This document shows, piece after piece, positions 24,978 to 33,931 of a stretch of 64,000 nt of DNA. This DNA comes from Nitrospira sp. (GTDB lineage Bacteria; Nitrospirota; Nitrospiria; Nitrospirales; Nitrospiraceae), in contig JAVYIN010000002.1 in the NCBI GenBank assembly GCA_035968315.1, positions 248,001-312,000 of the forward strand, given 5' to 3'. Within the stretch, counting starts at the first letter, position 1. Each line of letters opens with the position of its first letter. Made by a program: the position numbers and the translations under genes. A model generated the notes under the pieces. It ran no database searches and was not told the DNA's origin. It worked only from the letters and a program-made list of their open reading frames with translations.

Positions 24978-25697
24978 TTATTCCCACGTCCGCGGCGACT
25001 GATGGGCTCCATCGTACTCGCCGAGAATAATCTTCCAGATCCATTCATCCGGCAATTCAAGCTCCCAGCGGGGCATGGCTGATTTCCAGGGCATGCCTTC
25101 GATGGGGAGTCCCACGCCACCCTTCTTGATGCGCCAAAAGAGATAGCTCTCCTGCAGCATGGCGATGGTGGTGGGGTCAGAGAAATTCGCCGGTGGCGGA
25201 TTGAAGCCCCGTGCCGCCGGCCCTTTGCCATCGAACTTTCCACCGTGGCACGGAGAACAAAACGCGGCATAAAACCCTTTGCCCTGCATGATGTTTTCCG
25301 GCGTCTTGGAGACGGGATTCGAAAGCCCCGTGTACTCACCCGGAGGAGCCGGATGGATCGTCCGGTTTTCAGCGGGGGGCGCGTCGCTCGTGGCGGTGCT
25401 TCCGTAAGCCTGGTAGCCAATGAACAACGGAAATACGATCAATACGGCATAGCGGACCGCTTGCAACCCGCCAATATTTTCACCGGTCATGAAGCGCTGA
25501 ATCGGATTCCAGAAGGCATCCTTGGATTCACTGCTCAGGGTCGCAAAAATCACGATGCCGGTCGTCGTCAACATCAAATAGAGGAAGATGAGACTGGAGG
25601 GCAGCGGCGCCGATCCAGGAATATTCGGCACCACAAACTTGAGGATGACATAGACGATCCCAATCAGGATTGCCGGCTTGAGCAGAGATCCCCCCAT
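24978..25697 (-). CDS. Membrane-anchored monohaem cytochrome c
   Basis: 239 residues. Three membrane helices (about 8-25, 33-52 and 83-99) precede a periplasmic domain with a single haem site C147-SPC-H151 and a likely distal Met in GLPIEGMPWKSAMP. The layout of three helices plus a class I cytochrome resembles the cytochrome-bearing subunits of bacterial quinol-oxidising complexes. It is transcribed 10 bp downstream of another cytochrome gene, so both are likely part of one membrane complex. Confidence 0.88.
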   Translation of the reverse strand: MGGSLLKPAILIGIVYVILKFVVPNIPGSAPLPSSLIFLYLMLTTTGIVIFATLSSESKDAFWNPIQRFMTGENIGGLQAVRYAVLIVFPLFIGYQAYGSTATSDAPPAENRTIHPAPPGEYTGLSNPVSKTPENIMQGKGFYAAFCSPCHGGKFDGKGPAARGFNPPPANFSDPTTIAMLQESYLFWRIKKGGVGLPIEGMPWKSAMPRWELELPDEWIWKIILGEYDGAHQSPRTWE

Positions 25698-25707
25698 ATA
25701 CTCCTCC

Positions 25708-26331
25708 TCAGTGCGCTTGCGCGACAGTCACGGTTTCAGATTGCGCCGACTTCACGGGAGCCGCCGGGGCCGCCCCTGGCATCTCCAACTCCGACGGATT
25801 CACCGAAATGGGCTCGCCGCTCATCTGCTGCAAGAACGCAATCACCGACAAAATCTCGTTCTTTGAGAGGCCGATCGGGTTCTTGTTGATATAGGGCATG
25901 CGCGCCGGATATTCCTTGGGCAGGCCCTCGTGGCGATAGTCCAGATAGATGTAGGCCTGAGGCTGGGTCAAACTCTCGAAAATAAAATCCCGGCTCAGCT
26001 TGGCGCCGATTCCCTTCAAATCCGGACAGCGCGCGGATTCGCTCGGCCCAATTGAATGACATAAGGCGCACTGGCCCTTGCTGAAGAAAATCTTCTGTCC
26101 GATGGAGGCCATATCGGCTGGCGTTTTAATGCTCGCTATGTCGATGCTTTCTTCCGCCGGAGGCAGCGAGGCCATCTGCGGCACCGCCAGCGCGACCAGG
26201 GAGAAGAGCCCGAGGACAATCGCCACAAATCCAATCACCCGCAAAAACTTCGATTGGATGAACAGGAGGATAATGATACCCGTCCCGACGACTGATAGTC
26301 CGATTAACTGTAATTTTACGACTTCACTCAT
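25708..26331 (-). CDS. Membrane-anchored monohaem cytochrome c
   Basis: 207 residues with two N-terminal helices (about 7-25 and 30-48), then a periplasmic domain with C88-ALC-H92 and a possible distal Met in ARMPYINK. The C-terminus is Pro/Ala-rich. It lies between the second CydA-like gene and the three-helix cytochrome gene. Short gaps of 27 and 10 bp support one transcript. Confidence 0.88.
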   Translation of the reverse strand: MSEVVKLQLIGLSVVGTGIIILLFIQSKFLRVIGFVAIVLGLFSLVALAVPQMASLPPAEESIDIASIKTPADMASIGQKIFFSKGQCALCHSIGPSESARCPDLKGIGAKLSRDFIFESLTQPQAYIYLDYRHEGLPKEYPARMPYINKNPIGLSKNEILSVIAFLQQMSGEPISVNPSELEMPGAAPAAPVKSAQSETVTVAQAH

Positions 26332-26358
26332 AGGACTCCTCTGAGCAAGACAATACCG

Positions 26359-28224
26359 TTAGCTCTGCTTGTCCAATGTCGGTGAACCGCCGGCCATTGC
26401 GGGCAATGCCCCATGGCCCATCTCGTCTTTCCCATGACCATCTTTTCCGGCCTTCGCCTTGTCGCCCATCGTCGCCACCCAGAAAATGAACGCCACGATC
26501 ATGCAGAAGAAGAAGGTGTTGGCTGCCATCAGCGCGGCCGCATAACCCAGCGCGGGAGAGAATGCATACTGGGAGGAATCCCGCATGACGCCGTATACAT
26601 GCCAGTGCACGCGGGATGAGGAGCGGGCATAGCCCATCAGCGTCATCAGCAGAATCACCATCACCGCATTGAGCACCAGGGAGTAACCGGCGCGCGGCGG
26701 CATCTTGCCCCACACCATTTCCGTTGTCGTCTTCGCGCTCTTCAAAATGGCCGAGGTCAACAGGGTAAAGGTCACCAGCACGAAGAGCACGATGCCGACC
26801 TGCGACGTGGAGAAGTAATTGATGCGGATAATGGCCGGCACAAAATACCCGTACACACCCAGGGAGATCACCGCCAAGCCAGCGAGGACAAGAAGCGCGT
26901 TCATCACGGCCTTGGCCACGCGCGCCCATCCCACCGTCGCCTGCTTGCCGGCTTGCCAGTACATCAGAAAGCTCATGAACGTGACGAGCACCATGAGATT
27001 CGACACGGTCATTTTGGCCGACATAACACCGAAGACGCCCAGGAGGGGATGGTGCGTGCCACCCATCTTTTGCGCCTCTTCCAGACTGGCCACAAGCGAA
27101 TGCGGCGTCATCCAGACTCCGAGACACAAGAGCAGGATCACCAGCATCGTCAAAATCGGCTTCTTATATTGGGCTTCAGACCCCGGAATGCGATGGGTAA
27201 TGCCCATCCAGAAATAATAGTTCGACCCGAGAAAGAGGACCCCGATGAGCATGGCTTGCAGGATGAAGAGCCAGGAGAGGAAGCCGCCCATCAACGTGAT
27301 GCCCATCTGCTGGTTATACTGATAAATTTCACGCATCAGCCAATAGCCGGCAAACGGCAACGGCAACAAGCCGAACACGCCGATGAAATTGCCGACATAG
27401 CCCATCCAATCATAGTGCTCACGCTCTTCCGGCCCCTTGGCGGACAAATACCGAATTCCCGCGTAGGCCCCGCAGATATAGCCGCCGAGCACGACGTTCG
27501 CGATCAACCGGTGAATATTGACCGGCCACCACGTTGGATTCCAGGTTGCCGCCCAGGCTCTCGCCAGATCCGACCCTTCCGCGATGACAACCGGACTCGC
27601 CTGGAACGTGGCCCAGGAGTTCGGGATAATCATGATGAAGAAGGCGAATACGTTGAGCATGAACCCCAGGAAAATGTGGAAGACTTTCCCCCGGCCTTCC
27701 GACATCGCATCCCATCCATACCAATACATATAGAGGGTGGCCGTTTCGAGCAGGAACAAGGCGCAATAGACCATGAACGACGGAAAGAAAATATCACTGA
27801 GGTAGGCCATGAGCTTGGGATAGGCCCCGATCAGGATGAACAAAAGAATTCCACCGAACAGCGCGGTCGTGGAATAGGCGGAACTGAGCAGCTTGGTGAA
27901 TTCTTTGGCCAGTTTGTCGTAGCGCTTTTCGCCGCTTCGCCATCCAACCACTTCGCAAAGCCAGGCGAAAATCGGCACACCCAGCACGAAGCCCGCGAGC
28001 AACAGATGCAATTGCGCAATGACCCACACCAAGTTCCGGCTTCCAACGAGAGGCACGTCCCGATAGGCGACAGCCGCGGTCGCGCCAGAATCCGCCGCCA
28101 ATCCGATAGCCGGAGCGATCAACGCCCCCGCTGCCACGACCCAGGCCGCCACTGCGGCGGGCGAATTGGCAAGGAGCCGAATAAGCTGTTCAATCATTCC
28201 ACGCCGTTGCATCATGGATATCAC
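26359..28224 (-). CDS. Cytochrome bd oxidase subunit I-like protein (second copy)
   Basis: 621 residues, about 14 membrane helices, longer than classical CydA. An eyeball alignment to E. coli CydA puts the haem b595 His in VIAQLHLLLAGF, Glu107 in LLETATLYMYWYGWD and His186 in VNIHRLIANVV. Glu99 appears replaced by a hydrophobic residue, and the quinol-binding Q-loop is not recognisable. CydB is absent. Such 'bd-like' proteins are characteristic of Nitrospira; their real activity is unsettled. The start at 28224 is used; other Met codons exist within ten residues. Next to a 357-residue membrane protein and cytochromes c. Confidence 0.85.
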   Translation of the reverse strand: MISMMQRRGMIEQLIRLLANSPAAVAAWVVAAGALIAPAIGLAADSGATAAVAYRDVPLVGSRNLVWVIAQLHLLLAGFVLGVPIFAWLCEVVGWRSGEKRYDKLAKEFTKLLSSAYSTTALFGGILLFILIGAYPKLMAYLSDIFFPSFMVYCALFLLETATLYMYWYGWDAMSEGRGKVFHIFLGFMLNVFAFFIMIIPNSWATFQASPVVIAEGSDLARAWAATWNPTWWPVNIHRLIANVVLGGYICGAYAGIRYLSAKGPEEREHYDWMGYVGNFIGVFGLLPLPFAGYWLMREIYQYNQQMGITLMGGFLSWLFILQAMLIGVLFLGSNYYFWMGITHRIPGSEAQYKKPILTMLVILLLCLGVWMTPHSLVASLEEAQKMGGTHHPLLGVFGVMSAKMTVSNLMVLVTFMSFLMYWQAGKQATVGWARVAKAVMNALLVLAGLAVISLGVYGYFVPAIIRINYFSTSQVGIVLFVLVTFTLLTSAILKSAKTTTEMVWGKMPPRAGYSLVLNAVMVILLMTLMGYARSSSRVHWHVYGVMRDSSQYAFSPALGYAAALMAANTFFFCMIVAFIFWVATMGDKAKAGKDGHGKDEMGHGALPAMAGGSPTLDKQS

Positions 28225-28241
28225 CTCTCCATCGCCCAGTC

Positions 28242-29243
28242 CTAGGGTGTTGCCGGAGCTTTCACTGGTGCCTTGGCGTCAGCAGGCTTAGCCTTGACGG
28301 CTTTCCCTTTATCTTTCTCTTTTTCTTTCGCCGCCTCTTCTTCCGCTTTCATCTTTTCAAGCGACTCGACCTGGGCAGCCAGCACCGTGATGGCTTTTTC
28401 GTCTTTATTCAAGGCCTCGACCGGTTTATACGGCGGCTGGGCTTTGACTTCAGGCTTCTTGCAGCACTCATGGGGATGCGGCGTGCTGACCGGCAGCGCC
28501 GACCAGAACAGCAGAGACAGCACCACCCCGATCAACGTAATCGCGGTCAGCATCAATCCTTGGTCGGCTGGCACCCGCATCAGGTCCCACCGGGTAATAA
28601 TGTCCTGATAGCTCTGACCGGTCGGCTGCGCCGATTGCGACGCGCCCTTGATCACCCGGCCGACCAATGCGACCCCGATGAGCAGCATCACCAGCAGCAC
28701 CCCCAATGACACGCTGCCCCAGAGGGTCAACTCAATGCCGATCTTCTCCGCCACGGGAACGGCTTTCAGCATCTCGGTTTCAAACAGCGCGTGCGATAGC
28801 GCGATCGAATTTTCGGTCACAAAACCAACCACAAACCAGAGGATCGGCATGTAGACCGCGCCAACCAGCGCGGTCTTGATCCAGAGCGAGAGCGCCAATC
28901 CATCCGGCGGCTCAAGCCGTAACTTTTCAAGGAATACCGTTCGAGACACCACCCCTATCGCCCAGATGTCGATGGGAATGCACAGAAGGAACAAGAGCGC
29001 AATTCCGAAACCTTCTCCGAGATGCGGTTCGAATGCCATGCTGAGAATCGGCATCGCGAAAACCGTCACGGGACTGGCGAGATACATGAGGAGGGCCAGG
29101 CCAATGCGCCCCTCGAAGTGCATCATGCCCAGAGCCAGAAAGAGCAGGGCAATGGCCAGCTTGATGGGGAAGCCGGTCCAAAACGCGGACCAGAGCACAT
29201 TCAATCCCAGCTTCAACGGAGTCATCGATTCTCGTTCCGTCAT
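28242..29243 (-). CDS. Polytopic membrane protein of the respiratory operon
   Basis: 333 residues from ATG 29243. About seven hydrophobic segments lie between residues 10 and 240. A charged C-terminal tail (Lys/Glu/Ala) follows a Cys-Cys pair in HPHECCKKPE. No known family is recognised. A CydB-like role is possible because two CydA-like genes lack a CydB, but the sequence shows no CydB motif. It lies between cytochrome b and the second CydA-like gene with gaps of 37 and 17 bp, so it is almost certainly a complex component. Confidence 0.8.
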   Translation of the reverse strand: MTERESMTPLKLGLNVLWSAFWTGFPIKLAIALLFLALGMMHFEGRIGLALLMYLASPVTVFAMPILSMAFEPHLGEGFGIALLFLLCIPIDIWAIGVVSRTVFLEKLRLEPPDGLALSLWIKTALVGAVYMPILWFVVGFVTENSIALSHALFETEMLKAVPVAEKIGIELTLWGSVSLGVLLVMLLIGVALVGRVIKGASQSAQPTGQSYQDIITRWDLMRVPADQGLMLTAITLIGVVLSLLFWSALPVSTPHPHECCKKPEVKAQPPYKPVEALNKDEKAITVLAAQVESLEKMKAEEEAAKEKEKDKGKAVKAKPADAKAPVKAPATP

Positions 29244-29280
29244 AGTGTAACCACCGGCAAAGCGCAGGCGCTTCGCACGA

Positions 29281-30396
29281 TTAATCCAGGAATTCCCGGT
29301 TGATAATGGCTGCAATGGTGAACAGCAGAATCATCGCCATGACCACAATCCAACCGATCAGGGCGATGGGACGCTTGAAAATATTCCGCTCCGGATCGCG
29401 ATCGATAAATGGCAGCGCGGCCAAGAGCGCCATGAATGCGCCGGGCAATGCCATCGCGCCCACGAACTGGCCGAATTCACCGCCGAACATCTTGAGGCGC
29501 AGCAATTGGAATAGGAACAGGAAATACCACTCCGGCTCAGGATGGTAATCACCGGGGTCAGGCGTCGCCTCTTCCAACAGCACGACCGGCTCCCAGAATG
29601 CCAAGGCGCAAATCGTGAGAAATACCGTCACCATCCCGACGATGTCTTTCCAAATCTGGCGCGGGAAGAAGTAGTCGGTCTTCGCTTTGATTTCTTCCGG
29701 CGTGCCACGGAACGGACCAGCAGGTCCTGCGGCGCGGAACAAGAAGATATGGAGTCCGGCAAGTCCCATCAGGCCGGCAGGAAGAATCATGACGTGGATG
29801 ACGAAAAACCGACTTAAGGTCATCTGCCCAGGCGTGGCTCCCCCCTTGAGGAACCGGGCCATAAAATCGCCGATGACCGGCGTCTTATCCATGATTTCGA
29901 CACCGACGGTCGTCGCCCAATAGGCCCGCTGATCCCACGGCAACAAGTAGCCGGTAAATCCAAAACCCATGACCAGGCCGAAGAGCGCCAAACCCACAAG
30001 CCAAATCAACTCACGAGGACTCTTATAGGCGCCCCAGAGGAAGACTTGCGACATATGGGCAAACACGCAGACCACCATGGCCGTCGATCCCCAGAAATGG
30101 TAACTGAGGAGGAACCAGCCGTAATCGACTTCATGAATGATGTACTGGGTGCTGGCAAAGGCGTGATCGGCGGTCGGCACATAGTAGAACATCAGCAGGA
30201 TGCCCGTGACGGCCTGCATGATGAAAATAAAGAGCAGAATTGAACCGAACACATAGGCCCAGCGGGAACCGCCGGGAACCGGCTCATTGAGCATCTTCGC
30301 CTGGATGGTCTTGAGACCAACCCGCTCATCGACAAACGCGATGACTTTTTCGAGTGCGGTAAGCCCGGTCGCTGAAGGCGGTGTCTGTTCCATCAT
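29281..30396 (-). CDS. Cytochrome b (b6-type) of the quinol-oxidising complex
   Basis: 371 residues, about eight helices. Haem ligands are H100 and H114, and H201 and H216, so the second pair has 14 intervening residues, as in cytochrome b6 rather than mitochondrial-type cytochrome b. The Qo-site motif PEWY is at 288-291. Both the four-helix b6 part and the subunit IV part are in one chain. Together with the Rieske gene it forms a menaquinol:cytochrome c reductase. The gene ends two bases before the next element; the Rieske gene is directly upstream (2-bp gap). Confidence 0.93.
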   Translation of the reverse strand: MMEQTPPSATGLTALEKVIAFVDERVGLKTIQAKMLNEPVPGGSRWAYVFGSILLFIFIMQAVTGILLMFYYVPTADHAFASTQYIIHEVDYGWFLLSYHFWGSTAMVVCVFAHMSQVFLWGAYKSPRELIWLVGLALFGLVMGFGFTGYLLPWDQRAYWATTVGVEIMDKTPVIGDFMARFLKGGATPGQMTLSRFFVIHVMILPAGLMGLAGLHIFLFRAAGPAGPFRGTPEEIKAKTDYFFPRQIWKDIVGMVTVFLTICALAFWEPVVLLEEATPDPGDYHPEPEWYFLFLFQLLRLKMFGGEFGQFVGAMALPGAFMALLAALPFIDRDPERNIFKRPIALIGWIVVMAMILLFTIAAIINREFLD

Positions 30397-30398
30397 GC

Positions 30399-31334
30399 TC
30401 AGATGATCCGAATTTGAGTTTTAGTGCCGGCCTTGAATTCCATGTCGATGATCTCCACTTCTCCCGTGGCCGATACTCTGATAGGCAGTGAATCGAGCGA
30501 CCGCGGAGCAGGCCCATCGAGCACTTTCCCGGATGCGTCGTAAATGCTCAGGTGGCAGGGACAGAGGAACACCTGGCCCAGGACTTTATGCTGACGCCAT
30601 TTATAGCCGCAGCCCAAGTGCGGACACTTGCCAGAAAATGCCACGAAGGGCACATCTTTCTTATTCGTCCAGACCGCCTTGCCGTAGGCGTCCTTAAACT
30701 CCAGGTCCTTGCCCTGGTACACCTTCTCCAACACCGCCGGCGTGGCCTTGAGAATCCACACATTCTTTTCGATTTCAGATTCCGGCATGTAGGCTTCCTT
30801 GACCTTGCGCTTATACTTGAACTGGAAGCCGATATCGTCCTGCTTGATCTTGCTGATATTGCCGACCTTCAGCCATCCATTATCGAATGGGGAATACATC
30901 GGCTTCATCAGATAGCGCAATACCGGGAACGCGATCGGCAACCCGATCAGGAACCCGATCACGTGCGTGAAATTCATGAAGAAAGTGCGGCGCTTGACGC
31001 TCTTTTCAAGCTCCGGGAACGGAACGAGCACTTCTCCGGGCGTGACATGCACCTTCTCTTCGAGATGGGCAATTTCCACTTCATGCGTGGTCACGTACTC
31101 ATCGCGCTTGAATGGCGGCAGCTCAAGGATATCCCCCGATGCGGCACGCAGCTCGACAAGACCCTCGGCGACCGACTGCACGAAAGTCATGGCCACCTGC
31201 CGCTCACCGCTGCCGTTCATCGAGACCACGATATGGCTGATCTCGTGCGAGAGCGGATCGACGATGACTCGCGTCACTTCTCCGATTTCACGGTCCGTTG
31301 CACGGACCTTGGATTTAAGTTTCGGCTGCATCAT
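30399..31334 (-). CDS. Rieske iron-sulfur protein fused to an N-terminal PRC-barrel domain
   Basis: 311 residues from ATG 31334, overlapping the upstream stop (TAATG). Residues 4-80 look like a PRC-barrel (SKVRATDREIGEVTRVIVDP and IVVSMNG). A single membrane helix (about 117-143) follows, then the Rieske fold: ligands C237, H239 in CPHLGC and C258, H261 in CPCHLS, with C242/C260 forming the usual disulfide. Classical Rieske subunits have only a short N-terminal segment before the helix, so this domain is an addition placed in the cytoplasm. It accepts electrons from quinol at the cytochrome b Qo site and passes them to cytochrome c. Confidence 0.92.
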   Translation of the reverse strand: MMQPKLKSKVRATDREIGEVTRVIVDPLSHEISHIVVSMNGSGERQVAMTFVQSVAEGLVELRAASGDILELPPFKRDEYVTTHEVEIAHLEEKVHVTPGEVLVPFPELEKSVKRRTFFMNFTHVIGFLIGLPIAFPVLRYLMKPMYSPFDNGWLKVGNISKIKQDDIGFQFKYKRKVKEAYMPESEIEKNVWILKATPAVLEKVYQGKDLEFKDAYGKAVWTNKKDVPFVAFSGKCPHLGCGYKWRQHKVLGQVFLCPCHLSIYDASGKVLDGPAPRSLDSLPIRVSATGEVEIIDMEFKAGTKTQIRII

Positions 31335-32140
31335 TACTTCATCTTGATGGGTTTCGGAGTGTTCACAGACGTGTTCTTGAATGTCGAGAGCCACGCCGCC
31401 AGCGCCTGCACATCCTTCGGCTCCATGAGATCCTTGTACTTGTCGGGCATCTTGCCCTTCTCGTACTCGGCATCGAAGCCTTCAGCCTTGTAGGCCTTGG
31501 GATCGAGAATCTTTCTGGCAATTTCATCCTGGGGAAGCAGCGTCCCGATATTATCCAGCTCGGGGCCGCGCTTCTTTCCGCCCTCACCCTTCAGCTTGTG
31601 GCAGTTATAGCACTCCTGGAGCTGCCACTGCTCCTCGCCCAGCTTTAACACATCGCCACCGGCCGCGCCGGTCGTGGCCACAGCTGCACCTGCTCCGCCG
31701 GCTTCCTGGCCCGCCGGTGCTTGAGCCGCGCCCAAAGCCTTGATGCGCTCGGTCAACTCTTTCGCCTTCTGATCGAGATCCTTCGCACGGGCAATTACTT
31801 CTTCAGCCTTCCAGGGATCCAAGAGATTCGGTTTCCCCTTCAGAAGCTTGACGATCTTCCCCTTTTCGTCCTCCGGATCATATTGCGGCCAGAGCGAGGC
31901 GCCGGAAATGAACACGGTGCAGAGCACGGCGTAAAACGCCAGCAAGGACACCAGCGCCTTGCCTCCGCTCATGACCTTCATCGTCGGGGCATCCAAGATC
32001 AAGAACACGATGGTGCCCAGCATGGCATACCCAAAGAAAAGCCATCGGAAGACAGGCGGAAAGTCGAACGCCATCGTGGCCATATAGAGGCCGGCGCCGA
32101 TCACGAGTCCGACGATAATCTTGATGATTGCCTTGCCCAT
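31334..32140 (-). CDS. Membrane-anchored monohaem cytochrome c
   Basis: 268 residues. Three hydrophobic segments (about 5-22, 31-49 and 61-80) are followed by a charged coiled coil (about 108-140), an Ala/Gly linker and the haem site C177-YNC-H181. A possible axial Met lies in KGKMPDKY. It precedes the Rieske gene with a one-base overlap (TAATG), showing tight coupling. It probably takes electrons from the Rieske protein. Confidence 0.9.
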   Translation of the reverse strand: MGKAIIKIIVGLVIGAGLYMATMAFDFPPVFRWLFFGYAMLGTIVFLILDAPTMKVMSGGKALVSLLAFYAVLCTVFISGASLWPQYDPEDEKGKIVKLLKGKPNLLDPWKAEEVIARAKDLDQKAKELTERIKALGAAQAPAGQEAGGAGAAVATTGAAGGDVLKLGEEQWQLQECYNCHKLKGEGGKKRGPELDNIGTLLPQDEIARKILDPKAYKAEGFDAEYEKGKMPDKYKDLMEPKDVQALAAWLSTFKNTSVNTPKPIKMK

Positions 32141-32190
32141 AATGCTCCTCGTTCTAGATCCCTATGAATGCACCAGGAATAATCGACTCG

Positions 32191-33894
32191 TTACTTGGCC
32201 CCTGCCGGAACTGCCTCGCCCTCATGCGCCTGCTCCTTTGGATGCGAAGCGCGCAGCGTGACAATGATCGCAAAACTGACGACCGCGTAGAACACCACCG
32301 TGATGCCGGTGATATACCAAGCCGAATAGGCCAGGGTCGGCGTGAACGATTCGGCCGTAAAGTCAGGCAGCAGGTTGTACGTATGGAAATACTTCCGCAG
32401 GAGCGAGCGAACGGCGCCCATCAGACCCATGGTCCAAATCGCGCTGAAGGCCAGGAAGATCAAGACAAACTGGGAGGCATAGTCGATCTTACCCCAGACA
32501 ATCGTGCCCTGCGTGACAGCCCGGTTGTAGATGATGTAGTTGACGACGGTGACGAACACCAGCGTAAAGGCCGCAGAGTTCTTCGCCGGCATCAAAGCCA
32601 GGAAGTTCCAATCGGACGGAAGCTCCAGTTCAGCAACCAGCTTGGCCCCGGTCGGCACGAACCCGTGCGGGGTCATCCAGATCGCATTTCCCACGACAAC
32701 CATCAAGAAGCCGATCTTAATGACGGTTCTCGACGAGACCGTGATGGGGATGAAGCGTCCGAGGACCGCCGGCGCCAGCAACATCGGCAACAGGAACATC
32801 AGCGATTTGGGATCAGGCGCCGGATAATCGGTCAGAACCTTGGTCATGACCAGCGGCAGAGCCACCATCACGATGGGCGCGAGGATCGTCATGCGAACCT
32901 TCTCCACCCCTTCGATCCGCTTCATGCTGAGCCAGATATAGTAGTTACTGGCCAGGAAGATCAGCCCGATCATCGCCCCCTGCATCTCAAAGAACATCGA
33001 GAGCTGGTCGGCCATCATGTACGGGCAAATGGACGCGTCGTAGTCGCAGAGCTCGTAGGCCAGCAAGTAGCCCATGAACGGGAGGAAGAGCAACGCGCCG
33101 ACTCCGATCATGTTTCCAACAAAGCCCATCCAGTCGTAATACGAGCGCTCTTCGTCCTTGGTCGAGCCCATATACATATAGGCGGCGATCAACCCGGCCA
33201 CGAATCCACCGAACGTTACATTCCCCACCAGGCGATGGAGATTCAGCGGCATCCAGCTGTAATTGAACATCTTGTCCCAGATCGTCGCCGTCGCCAAGAA
33301 TTCCGCCGGCGATACACCCTCGGCCTTGACCGGGGTATTCATGAACGACGTCGGACCGTCAATGACGAACAAGGTAATCGACCCGATCAGGTTCAACAGC
33401 ACACCCAGGGCAATATGGCGCGCCTTCTTGTTCCCCTTCCACGCATCCCAGGTATAAAAATACAAGTAGAGGACAATGGTCTCGCCGATGAACAGCAGTG
33501 GATAGATGACGGCGAAGACCATGAAGAAGTGGTTGATCAACCAGGTCGTGAACTGCGGATAGGTCGCCAGCAAGACAAATATGAAGAGACCGCCGGTCAA
33601 GGCCGTCATACTGTAGAGGATGACAGTAACCTTGGTGACTTCCTTTGCCAGCCGGTCATAGCGGGGATCCTGCTTGCGGTAGCCCAGCCACTCCGAGATC
33701 ACGACGAAGATCGGAGCGCCGAGAATGAATCCCGCAAACAGGATATGGAGCTGAGCGACGATCCAGACCGCTGTCCGATTCCCGGTGTACGGGAATTCCA
33801 CCGAGGGCGTACCCGGTGCCTGTGCATAGGCCGCCCCGCCGAACAGCGCCAGAAGCGCAAAGAGAACCATGAGACTGCGCTGCCATGTTTTCAT
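32191..33894 (-). CDS. Cytochrome bd oxidase subunit I-like protein (first copy)
   Basis: 567 residues with a cleavable-looking leader (ending AYAQA) and about 14 helices. It is a paralogue of the gene at 26359. Conserved positions by eye alignment to CydA: His in VAQLHILFAGF, Glu107-equivalent in IGETIVLYLYFYTWD and His186-equivalent in LNLHRLVGNV. The Glu99 position is Ile, and no Q-loop GRD-type motif is seen. Without CydB, its partner is unknown. It may be a terminal oxidase or a quinone-interacting electron-transfer module. Upstream and downstream genes are cytochromes c. Confidence 0.86.
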   Translation of the reverse strand: MKTWQRSLMVLFALLALFGGAAYAQAPGTPSVEFPYTGNRTAVWIVAQLHILFAGFILGAPIFVVISEWLGYRKQDPRYDRLAKEVTKVTVILYSMTALTGGLFIFVLLATYPQFTTWLINHFFMVFAVIYPLLFIGETIVLYLYFYTWDAWKGNKKARHIALGVLLNLIGSITLFVIDGPTSFMNTPVKAEGVSPAEFLATATIWDKMFNYSWMPLNLHRLVGNVTFGGFVAGLIAAYMYMGSTKDEERSYYDWMGFVGNMIGVGALLFLPFMGYLLAYELCDYDASICPYMMADQLSMFFEMQGAMIGLIFLASNYYIWLSMKRIEGVEKVRMTILAPIVMVALPLVMTKVLTDYPAPDPKSLMFLLPMLLAPAVLGRFIPITVSSRTVIKIGFLMVVVGNAIWMTPHGFVPTGAKLVAELELPSDWNFLALMPAKNSAAFTLVFVTVVNYIIYNRAVTQGTIVWGKIDYASQFVLIFLAFSAIWTMGLMGAVRSLLRKYFHTYNLLPDFTAESFTPTLAYSAWYITGITVVFYAVVSFAIIVTLRASHPKEQAHEGEAVPAGAK

Positions 33895-33931
33895 GATGCC
33901 TCGCCGCTCCTCCTAACTAGATTAATCCGAC

